From positions 1-64,000 of the forward strand of contig CANDMI010000010.1 of assembly GCA_947385775.1 (NCBI GenBank): a stretch of DNA of 64,000 nt, written 5' to 3'. The translations under genes were made by a program, and so were the position numbers. The notes under the pieces are model-generated. The model was not told where the DNA came from, did not search any database, and saw only the letters and a program-made list of their open reading frames with translations. This DNA is from an uncultured Eubacterium sp. (GTDB lineage Bacteria > Bacillota > Clostridia > Lachnospirales > Lachnospiraceae). Below, piece by piece: positions 57,242-64,000 of the stretch. Each line of letters starts with the position of its first letter. Within the stretch, counting starts at the first letter, position 1.

Positions 57242-58330
57242 ATGACAGATGAATATATGCAGTATATGGAAGCGCAAAAAAATCAAAAGCTGTTTGAAAT
57301 GGAGGAACTTTACCAGTCCCGGTTAGACGAATTTATCCCTGCAATCCAAGACAGCTTAAACCAGAGCTTTCAAACTGTGGTGGCATTGCAAAAAAATGGG
57401 CGGCTTGGCGAAATATCCTATTTGGAATACACGTTTTTATATACAAATTTAATAAACCAAAAAGACGCGGCTCAGGTGCGCGTTTATGATGATAACTGGT
57501 ACTTTGATCCTTACCAGCGCGTGATCGGCGAATTTGACTATTCTTTGCTATTTACAAAATACTGGGAGCTTTGGACGCAACTTTTATCTGGGAGAAAACG
57601 GTCTGCGAAAGCTGCGACCGCGAAAGAAACCATTTCTTTTTTGCTTTCCTGCGCCAGCCAGTTTTACAAATATATTGCGGCGGCGGTTTATTTTTCCATC
57701 CTGCCGTGCATTAGTGAAGATCCCTTTCAATCGATCCTGCGCGCAGATGAATTTGAAATAAACGTCGGTGAATATATGGCATACACAAAGGCCGTTTATA
57801 AAGAAAACCGTAACCGCAGCTTAAAAGCCGCCTTAGACTGGTTTGCTCTGCGGGAAGAATACGATTACGCATTTGAAGCTTTTTGCGGGCTGGATTTCTC
57901 TGGCGCGGATCTTTCGGAAATCGACCTTCGTTATGCGGATTTAAGACACGCTGCTTTCAAAAATACCGATTTTGAAGATTCCCTTTTGTATGGCGCAAGG
58001 TTTTGCCATGCAAATTTGCAAGGCGCCGACTTTTGCTACAGCCAGATACACGAAGCGGATTTTACCGGGGCAGACCTTGCCAATGCCCGTTTTTGCAGGG
58101 CATACGCCTACCGCGGCGCCCCTGATCCTGTCCACTGGTTAAACGTCGGATATCGGAGCGTCAATTTTCACGCCGCCAACCTCACCAACGCGGATTTCAC
58201 CCATGCAAGCATCTATGACGCGGACTTTACCGGAGCAAACATGACCGGCGCAAAATTAGACCGGGCGCAGCTGGAACGTTTTGCGCTGTCTTTCGAACAA
58301 AAACAATCCGTTACGGTCATCGATGGATAG
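57242..58330 (+). CDS. Pentapeptide-repeat protein, divergent from the injection operon
   Basis: 362 residues. The N-terminal 215 residues are helical and unassigned (SFQTVVALQKNGRLGEISYL). Residues about 218-345 are pentapeptide repeats of A(D/N)LxxA type: FSGADLSEIDLRYADLRHAAF, GADFCYSQIHEADFTGADLANA, and later NLTNADFTHASIYDADFTGAN. The repeats fold as a right-handed quadrilateral helix. In secretion loci such proteins act as effectors, immunity proteins or adaptors. It is divergently encoded from the sheath gene with AAGGAG upstream, and the next gene looks like an immunity protein. Confidence 0.85.
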   Translation: MTDEYMQYMEAQKNQKLFEMEELYQSRLDEFIPAIQDSLNQSFQTVVALQKNGRLGEISYLEYTFLYTNLINQKDAAQVRVYDDNWYFDPYQRVIGEFDYSLLFTKYWELWTQLLSGRKRSAKAATAKETISFLLSCASQFYKYIAAAVYFSILPCISEDPFQSILRADEFEINVGEYMAYTKAVYKENRNRSLKAALDWFALREEYDYAFEAFCGLDFSGADLSEIDLRYADLRHAAFKNTDFEDSLLYGARFCHANLQGADFCYSQIHEADFTGADLANARFCRAYAYRGAPDPVHWLNVGYRSVNFHAANLTNADFTHASIYDADFTGANMTGAKLDRAQLERFALSFEQKQSVTVIDG

Positions 58331-58379
58331 GAATAGCAAAACTGATTCAGATAACAAAAAAACAGAAAGCAGGTAAAAT

Positions 58380-58907
58380 ATGGATTATTTCTTAGTCAGG
58401 CAGCAAGGCTCTATTTCCATACCAAATGTATTGCTTAAAGAAACAAAACCAAGCCCATCTGACAGCATGGAGCCTTCCGTGCGGATCATGGAAAGCGGCT
58501 CGTCTTGCAAAGAAATACATCATCCGTCAGCAGACGCTTTCGCAGAGCTTGACAGATTCGATTATATCGCAAACGAACATCTGCTTAGCGAACGGCTCAA
58601 AGATCTAATCGAGCAATATCTTCCAGAACAATTCTGGCGCCCCTGCGTTTTCGTGGACTTAAAAAGGAAAGAGCAAAAGACCTTCTGGTTCCTACCCACT
58701 CTGCCTTATGCGCCAAAGCGGGTAGATATGGCGCCAAACGGCATTCCTGACGCCATTTATATAGAAGCTTGTGATTTTGCCAAAAGCTCGCCCGGGATTT
58801 TCTGCGTCCGAAACCGAAACGGAGCCAGCTTTTTGATCGTTCATTTATCGGTGGCGGAAAGCATCCTGCGGCGGGGGATCTGCGGGCTTAAGCTAGAGCG
58901 CATTTAA
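58380..58907 (+). CDS. Imm11/DUF1629-like putative immunity protein
   Basis: 175 residues without signal or membrane segments. DRFDYIANEHLLSERLKDLIEQYLPEQ resembles the Imm11/DUF1629 pattern in which a 'VSERLKELLE'-type helix follows the N-terminal domain; the remaining beta-rich part (VFVDLKRKEQKTFWFLP, AIYIEACDFAKS) is compatible. It follows the pentapeptide-repeat gene by 49 bp on the plus strand with AGCAGGT upstream. The likely role is protection from an effector of the same system; the partner is unproven. Confidence 0.55.
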   Translation: MDYFLVRQQGSISIPNVLLKETKPSPSDSMEPSVRIMESGSSCKEIHHPSADAFAELDRFDYIANEHLLSERLKDLIEQYLPEQFWRPCVFVDLKRKEQKTFWFLPTLPYAPKRVDMAPNGIPDAIYIEACDFAKSSPGIFCVRNRNGASFLIVHLSVAESILRRGICGLKLERI

Positions 58908-58914
58908 AATCAGA

Positions 58915-59802
58915 TCACACAACCTCGTCAACGCTTACCGCCTCTACCGCCATTGGCGGGGCCTGCGCCGTTTCCACCGGAATATCCATTCCGCCAAGCT
59001 CCAACGATACGCCGCCGCAGGATCTGCCGTTTGAGGCTTCCTGCTTTTCCTTTTCCAACCTGCCAAAAAACGCCCTTAAATATTCCATATCCGCTTTGAT
59101 AATATCCCGCAGCTCCTCCTGGCGATGCTTTCGTTTTAATTCTTCTAGGTCTTTCGGCTTTGAGACAATCTGATCCAGCTTCCCAAGCTCCTCTGACAGC
59201 TCCTCAAGCTCCTCCTCTTTTCCAAATTCCCGCATCATCTCCTGCATTTCTTCCTGCATCTGCTCTTGCATTTCCTTAATCTGTTGACGCATCTGCTTTT
59301 GAAGCTCCTTTTGATATCGCCGCATCTCCTCCCCGTCCATAGCCGCGCCGTCCTCCTGCCAGGAACTATCCTCTAGCGCCGAGCGCAAATCCTCGTCAGA
59401 TTCTTCCTCCCGGTTAAAACGATCCTCCTCGGATGCAAGCCGTTTGGCATTTTCCTCTTCTTTTAGATGCTTTTGCCGCTTCTTTGCGATCCGCACCATT
59501 TTATCCGCATGGATGATCGCATCCTCCAGCTCCTGGTCGTCATATTCCCCTGTCCGAAGCTTTTTTCGAAGGTTCGCCGCCTGGGCGCGCGCCCTGATCA
59601 CCGCCTGTCCCGCGCTGCCAGAGGTTTTGGAGCGCAAGATCAACGTGGATATCTCTTTATAGCGGTACGGAAGAGTTTTCTTTGGCTTTTCCTGCTTCCC
59701 GCTCCTTTTACTGTAAGCCGCCTGGCCTACCGCGAAACCATTTCTGTCATAAATCACACGCCTGCTTATGCCGGTATAGACATTTCCAAACATCATCCCC
59801 AT
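58915..59802 (-). CDS. Coiled-coil protein adjacent to the injection locus
   Basis: 295-residue charged protein of unknown family. N-terminal 65 residues hold Arg/Lys-rich basic segments (LPYRYKEISTLILRSKTSG). From about 75 to 250 it is a long coiled coil with heavy Glu/Lys/Gln and short EMQEQMQEEMQEMM repeats. The C-terminus is Gly/Pro/Val-rich. GGGGGAAT precedes the ATG. It converges with the Imm11-like gene with only 7 bp between stops, so it is either the last member of the locus or an unrelated structural protein. Confidence 0.6.
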   Translation of the reverse strand: MGMMFGNVYTGISRRVIYDRNGFAVGQAAYSKRSGKQEKPKKTLPYRYKEISTLILRSKTSGSAGQAVIRARAQAANLRKKLRTGEYDDQELEDAIIHADKMVRIAKKRQKHLKEEENAKRLASEEDRFNREEESDEDLRSALEDSSWQEDGAAMDGEEMRRYQKELQKQMRQQIKEMQEQMQEEMQEMMREFGKEEELEELSEELGKLDQIVSKPKDLEELKRKHRQEELRDIIKADMEYLRAFFGRLEKEKQEASNGRSCGGVSLELGGMDIPVETAQAPPMAVEAVSVDEVV

Positions 59803-59974
59803 ATTGCATTCCCCCTTTCGAAAGCCTCAAATGGATGTCACAAATGCGTTTTGTTCTTTTTATATAATATCGGAAGATTAACGCCAGTTAATAATAGGCA
59901 GGAGTCAATTTCATATCAGATGTTACAATAGCGCAAAACCGTAACTGGTTCGATGGATGTATTTTCCTGAAATA

Positions 59975-60003
59975 TTTGCTTTCTGCGTTAATTGTGTTAT
60001 AAT
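59975..60003 (+). promoter_or_regulatory. Promoter of the DUF4364 gene
   Basis: TTTGCT (59975-59980), 17-bp spacer, TATAAT (59998-60003), about 75 bp upstream of the ATG. Confidence 0.6.
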
Positions 60004-60079
60004 TTTTATAAGATGAAGAAAAAAGGCCGCAAGACGCTGCATTTTCAGACCAAATTTTTATTCGCGGAGGCATATTTGA

Positions 60080-60595
60080 ATGGCAGAACCACTTACTTTG
60101 TATAAATTAATGATACTTTCCATGCTTGAACAGTCCAGCGCGCCGCTGACAAATACCGTGCTCTCTGATTTTTTTCTGGGAAAAGAATATACGAGTTACT
60201 TTACATTGCAAGAAGCTTTGCATGAATTAGATGAAGCGCAATTCATCCAACAGGAATCGTCCCATAACGACGTGCAGTATTACATTACGCCGGCAGGACG
60301 GGAATCGCTTCAATTTTTTGAAAATAAGATCAATTCAGAAATTCAGGCGGACATTAAGCAATATATTACAGACAACCAGATACCAATCGTTTCATCCGCG
60401 TCGTCGTTAGCGGATTACTACCTCACGCCGGAAAAAAAATACGCGGTCCACTGCCAGCTGCGCGAAAAAGGAATCCCACAATTGGATCTAACCTTAAACG
60501 TAATGAACAAAGCGCAGGCGGAGGTGATCTGCGCCAACTGGGAAAGCCAGGCGGACGACATTTATATGCTGCTGATCGACCATTTATTGCAATAA
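60080..60595 (+). CDS. DUF4364 family protein
   Basis: 171 residues. The N-terminal winged-helix region (TLYKLMILSMLEQSSAPLTNTVLSDFFL, then YFTLQEALHELDEAQFIQQ) and the C-terminal LREKGIPQLDLTLNVMNKAQAEVI match DUF4364, a Clostridia-restricted family with PadR/winged-helix-like fold. It is probably a DNA-binding regulator whose target is not apparent. GGAGGC precedes the ATG. It is one of few plus-strand genes and is monocistronic. Confidence 0.9.
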   Translation: MAEPLTLYKLMILSMLEQSSAPLTNTVLSDFFLGKEYTSYFTLQEALHELDEAQFIQQESSHNDVQYYITPAGRESLQFFENKINSEIQADIKQYITDNQIPIVSSASSLADYYLTPEKKYAVHCQLREKGIPQLDLTLNVMNKAQAEVICANWESQADDIYMLLIDHLLQ

Positions 60596-60663
60596 ACCTA
60601 AATTTTAAAAAACAAAAAGCCAAATAGCGCTTTGATATCGGCATATTTCCGATTTCCGTTATC

Positions 60664-60754
60664 TATACTCACGACCACTAAAATTTGCCAATAACGCCGA
60701 CTCACGAGCGTTGTTACCTTAAATCTATGGTAAACTTTATCGCTCGTGAGTATA
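60664..60754. repeat. Palindromic repeat, family A, copy 2
   Basis: 91-bp inverted copy of 33226-33317, about 90 percent identical by eye. It overlaps the last codons of the flavin reductase gene and supplies the stop codon of that gene (frame ends AYTHER then TAA). Confidence 0.85.
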
Positions 60755-61366
60755 AGCGTCATTTGGCCTTTTTGGATGTTTATATTTTTTGTGATGTTTC
60801 TGATTATTCTTTTGCACAGAAAATCCAAACTTCCCAAGCATCTTTCCCAATTCGAAATACCCGCCGTGGGAATACGAAACCAGTCCGCTTTTGCCTAACT
60901 GCAACGCCCCATTTTCATCCAGCAGCGTATCCTCCACCTGCACCGCCGTAACGTTTGCCAAAAACAGGTCATGGCTGCCAAGGGGCAGGATTTCGGTTAC
61001 CTGGCACTCAATATTGACCGGACTTTGCGCGATCCCAGGGCAGCTTACGGTATGCGATCGACAGGCCGTAAGATGCGCCTGGGAAAATTTATCGATATCC
61101 TTTCCAGAGCGGACTCCGCACAAATCCGCCGCTCGAACCAGCTTTTTTGTCGTAAGGTTGATCACAAATTCTTTCGTATCGCGGATGATCGCATAAGAAT
61201 GGCGGCTCTTTCGAATGGAAATCGATGCCATTGGCGGATTGGTGCAGACCGTGCCGCACCAGGCGATCGTAATGATATTTGGCTTTTCCCCCGGACGTTT
61301 GCAGCTGACCATGACTGCCGGCGTTGGATAAAGCATATTTCCCGGCTTCCATAATTGCTTTGGCAT
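60737..61366 (-). CDS. Flavin reductase family protein
   Basis: 209-residue FMN-binding protein. PTPAVMVSCKRPGEKPNIITIAWCGTVCTNPP and SISIRKSRHSYAIIRDTKEFVINL are the classical flavin-binding segments, and GSHDLFLANVTAVQVED follows. The domain ends near residue 190; the tail KYKHPKRPNDAYTHER is not family-like, and its last codons come from the palindromic repeat. AAAGGCGG precedes the ATG. Such proteins reduce flavins or act as ferric or flavoredoxin carriers in anaerobes. It lies 13 bp downstream of the pyrophosphatase gene. Confidence 0.92.
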   Translation of the reverse strand: MPKQLWKPGNMLYPTPAVMVSCKRPGEKPNIITIAWCGTVCTNPPMASISIRKSRHSYAIIRDTKEFVINLTTKKLVRAADLCGVRSGKDIDKFSQAHLTACRSHTVSCPGIAQSPVNIECQVTEILPLGSHDLFLANVTAVQVEDTLLDENGALQLGKSGLVSYSHGGYFELGKMLGKFGFSVQKNNQKHHKKYKHPKRPNDAYTHER

Positions 61367-61379
61367 AATCCCGCCTTTC

Positions 61380-63056
61380 TTATTGGATTTCCGTTTTATG
61401 TATGACGTATTGCAAAGCGTCCAACAGCTCTGGGATCAGCTGCTTTTTTCTTGACACCACACCGCGCAGCCGATAGCCGTCGTTTACCTTCTGCTTGCGG
61501 AACGCCCGGATGAGAGCCTCGTCCGCCCCGTCGCCCATGCAGATGACCTCGGAGGATTCGTTGTAAATATCGGTCAGCATGACAAACACCATTTGCAGTT
61601 TCCGCTCACTCATGATCGTTTCTAAGTAAGGCAGTATCCGCCTTTTTACTTCCTCAAGCTCATCCCTGCTCATGGCGCTGATCTGGCTTACTCCAAACTG
61701 GAATTTATCAATTGTAAACGTCTTAAAATCCTGGTAACAGATCTCCTCCGTCGTTTTCGCCTGGAAATTGCTGCCTGCGCGGAACATTTCATCCGCGTAC
61801 CGCTCCATATCGATCTGTGCGATCTGCGCTAACTTCATTGCCGCCTGCTTATCCATTTCCGTACAGGTCGGCGAACGGAACAATAAGGTGTCTGAAATGA
61901 TCGCGGAACACATCAGCCCTGCCATTTTCTTTGAAATTTCCACGCCGTTTTCTAAATACATCTGGTAAATGATCGTGGAAGTGCAGCCTACCGGCTGATT
62001 GCGAAACATTACAGGAACAGGAGTCTCCAAACTTCCGATCTTATGATGGTCAATGATCCCTACAATGTCCGCGTTGCTGATGCCATGCACCGCCTGCTGT
62101 TTTTCGTTGTGGTCCACAAGCACCACCCGCTTTTTTTGCATATTCAACAAATTCCGTCTGGAGATCATGCCCACGTAATTCCCATCCGGGTCTAAGATCG
62201 GGAAATCCCTATGCCTTACCTTTGACATCACTTCCCTTACATCGTCCACAAAATATTCCGTTTCAAATTTTACGAGATTATTCCGTTTCATGAACTTTTT
62301 GATCGGCATACTCTGGGTGATCAGGCGCGATACGGTAAACGGGTCATAGGGCGTGCTGATCACGACGCATTCCTTATCCTCCGCCTCCGCCATAATGTCT
62401 TTTGCCACCTGGGTGCCGCCGCAAATGACCATGCAGCTTGCGTTATGCTTAAGGGCGCACCTTTGCATGCTCTCTCTGTCGCCGATAATGACAAGGTCGT
62501 CCTGCTCGATGCTTTCCTCCATCATCGGAAGGCTGTTCGCGGCTAAAATAACCTTTCCTTTTGTAAAACGGCCGTGTTCGTTCCCCACAAGCACCGTCCC
62601 GTTTAACGTTTCGATCATATTGCGGTAAGGCGTTCTTGCATCCGCCAAAATCCCCCGGTCTAACACGTCCATATAGGATTTGGCAATGTCGCCGTTTACA
62701 ATTAACCCCACAAGTTCATTTTTATCGCCTACGATTGGCAACGTAACTACCTTGCTCGTAGACATCAGCTCCCATGCTTTTTTCAGGGAAATGTTGCTGT
62801 TTACGCCGACTGTCCTTCGAAACGCGATATCCTTTACCTGTGTGCGGACATCGTCCACATAGGCCGGGACCGCCGCCTCAAACTTACGCAACACAAACTT
62901 TGTTTCTTCATTTAAATTTCCTGCGCGCTTTGGCTCATAAACCGTATCCCCGATCTGGTTTTGCAAATTCGCATAAGCGATCGCTGCGCATATGGAATCG
63001 GTATCCGGGTTTTTATGCCCGATCACCCATACTGTATTTTCCTGCTCAAAATCCAC
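61380..63056 (-). CDS. CBS-DRTGG manganese-dependent inorganic pyrophosphatase
   Basis: 558-residue family II pyrophosphatase with regulatory insert. GHKNPDTDSICAAIAYANL and DDVREVMSKV lie in the N-terminal half; the DHH-family motif VDHNEKQQA and GIIDHHKIGSLE occur near 325-350. CBS domains (about 73-128 and 255-305) flank a DRTGG domain (about 130-250). The insert is nucleotide-regulated in clostridial relatives. Start is a GTG directly after the upstream stop. It degrades pyrophosphate and drives biosynthesis. Confidence 0.95.
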   Translation of the reverse strand: MDFEQENTVWVIGHKNPDTDSICAAIAYANLQNQIGDTVYEPKRAGNLNEETKFVLRKFEAAVPAYVDDVRTQVKDIAFRRTVGVNSNISLKKAWELMSTSKVVTLPIVGDKNELVGLIVNGDIAKSYMDVLDRGILADARTPYRNMIETLNGTVLVGNEHGRFTKGKVILAANSLPMMEESIEQDDLVIIGDRESMQRCALKHNASCMVICGGTQVAKDIMAEAEDKECVVISTPYDPFTVSRLITQSMPIKKFMKRNNLVKFETEYFVDDVREVMSKVRHRDFPILDPDGNYVGMISRRNLLNMQKKRVVLVDHNEKQQAVHGISNADIVGIIDHHKIGSLETPVPVMFRNQPVGCTSTIIYQMYLENGVEISKKMAGLMCSAIISDTLLFRSPTCTEMDKQAAMKLAQIAQIDMERYADEMFRAGSNFQAKTTEEICYQDFKTFTIDKFQFGVSQISAMSRDELEEVKRRILPYLETIMSERKLQMVFVMLTDIYNESSEVICMGDGADEALIRAFRKQKVNDGYRLRGVVSRKKQLIPELLDALQYVIHKTEIQ

Positions 63057-64000
63057 TTAAAACACCCCTGCCTCCATTAATATTAACGCGACTACGCCAA
63101 CTAAATCCAATACTCCAAATATGATCAGCCAATAAATATATTTTTTCACTGGCTTTATGCTCTTTTGATTCACCCCAACGCTTTCAAACAATGGCTTTTG
63201 CTCGTCAAATAAATCTTTTATGTTCCGGTAGCACTTTACATCCTCTGTGTGGATCTTTTCTGACAGCTCGTCTTTTAACCCGGACACATGCCCGTGGATC
63301 GCGTCCACCGCCTGTCGCACCTCGCCGGACTGCGCCGCCATCTGGTCTACCTTTTGTGAAAGCTGCCTGTTCGCCTCCGAAGTCATCTGCTCCATGACCC
63401 TTTGGTTTTGCTCCGTCAGCGCTTCAAATTCGCTTCGGTTTTCTTCTGATATGCGGCTGATCTGCACGGACATTTTATCAAACTGGTCTGTCACATAGCC
63501 CGTCATCTGGTTGATCTGGCTTGTGACCTCCCCTGCCATATCCAAAATTTCTTTTTTCGTATCCGTACGCGCATGTTCCACATGCCCGGAAACCTTTTGG
63601 GCGACATCCTCCGCCAGCTGGCCCATATCCGTTTTCACATCGCTTTTAAACTGGTCTATCTGGCCTGTGACCGCCTCCGTCATCCGGTAAATGTCCGTCT
63701 TTGTTTCCCTGCCAAGCTGGTTCATCTGGCTGGATAGGCCGGCGTTCATTTCATCCAGCCCGGCTTTTGCCTGTCCGCTTAATTCATCCAGCCTTTCTGT
63801 AACCGTAGACGCGGCCTGATGGATCTGTTCTCTTGTTTCATTCTGCGCCTGCTCCATCTGCCCTGTAACGTCTTCTGACATCTGGCGCATATCCGCTCGC
63901 ATATCCTCCATCTGGTTCGCCTGTCCAAGCTGGTTTAGCATCTTATCCGCCATCTGACGAAAATCCGTGCGCGTTTCTTCCTGCATCCGGCCTATGCTGC
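63057..64000 (-). CDS. Coiled-coil membrane-anchored protein, 5' end beyond the window
   Basis: The frame is open through the right edge of the window, so the N-terminus is not seen; from the first ATG (63986) 309 residues are present. They form a nearly continuous coiled coil with repeated segments such as QMTGYVTDQFDKMSVQIS, VTGQIDQFKSDVKTDMGQ and ending with one membrane helix (YIYWLIIFGVLDLVGVVALIL). Such proteins may tether or scaffold. It abuts the pyrophosphatase gene with no gap. No family is recognised. Confidence 0.7.
   Translation of the reverse strand, partial: SIGRMQEETRTDFRQMADKMLNQLGQANQMEDMRADMRQMSEDVTGQMEQAQNETREQIHQAASTVTERLDELSGQAKAGLDEMNAGLSSQMNQLGRETKTDIYRMTEAVTGQIDQFKSDVKTDMGQLAEDVAQKVSGHVEHARTDTKKEILDMAGEVTSQINQMTGYVTDQFDKMSVQISRISEENRSEFEALTEQNQRVMEQMTSEANRQLSQKVDQMAAQSGEVRQAVDAIHGHVSGLKDELSEKIHTEDVKCYRNIKDLFDEQKPLFESVGVNQKSIKPVKKYIYWLIIFGVLDLVGVVALILMEAGVF

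Overview
The window looks like a chromosome segment of a monoderm clostridium, most likely Lachnospiraceae-like. Supporting signs are GGAGG-type ribosome sites with frequent TTG/GTG starts, a DUF4364 regulator, a CD1871A-type CXXC miniprotein, BceAB/BceRS modules, a Hol_Tox-type type I toxin and serine/branched-chain biosynthesis genes in clostridial style. The genus is not resolved. Almost all genes read on the minus strand. No rRNA, tRNA or CRISPR array was seen.

1-9.6 kb: LytTR/GHKL two-component pair downstream of a galactan-degradation pair (GH42 and GH53), a desulfoferrodoxin, and a thiol/iron-sulfur redox operon (TlpA-like lipoprotein, hidden 49-residue CXXC protein, NapH-like ferredoxin). 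An Rpn-type nuclease follows. 9.7-18.4 kb: a Bce-type peptide-resistance system whose transporter (9.7-12.6 kb) is separated from its putative sensor and regulator (16.7-18.4 kb) by an accessory island. The island holds an antitoxin-like gene, a type I toxin with antisense RNA, an ECF sigma/anti-sigma pair and a second Rpn nuclease. 18.4-23 kb: a long palindrome, an orphan ParA module with a resolvase, small housekeeping genes and a candidate small RNA. 23-30.4 kb: probable yajC-leuB-ilvD-ilvB-serC-serA transcription unit. 30.6-38.7 kb: tgt, an IMP-cyclohydrolase-like gene, a damaged hicAB pair, an alpha/beta hydrolase, an AAA-ATPase/nuclease-fold protein and alaS with a 48-residue leader gene. 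38.8-39.4 kb: a nested 234-bp palindrome.

40.4-59.8 kb is the outstanding region: a contractile-injection (type VI-secretion-like) locus in a monoderm. Read from right to left it encodes a large sheath-like protein, an Hcp-like tube candidate, two FHA-type proteins, two degenerate PP2C-like proteins (one with a membrane anchor and TPR-like C-terminus), two related putative baseplate proteins, a giant actin/Hsp70-fold (SrfB-like) ATPase, a fibre/baseplate-like protein, a DUF4280 PAAR-like tip, a DUF1795/EagR-like chaperone, VgrG, a Hint-domain polymorphic toxin and its likely immunity protein. A divergent pentapeptide-repeat gene and an Imm11-like gene sit at the other end. No ClpV or TssJLM is present here.

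59.8-64 kb: DUF4364 regulator, flavin reductase, CBS/DRTGG manganese pyrophosphatase and a coiled-coil membrane protein cut by the window edge. A family of small palindromic repeats (four copies) is scattered through the window, and in two cases supplies the stop codon of a gene.
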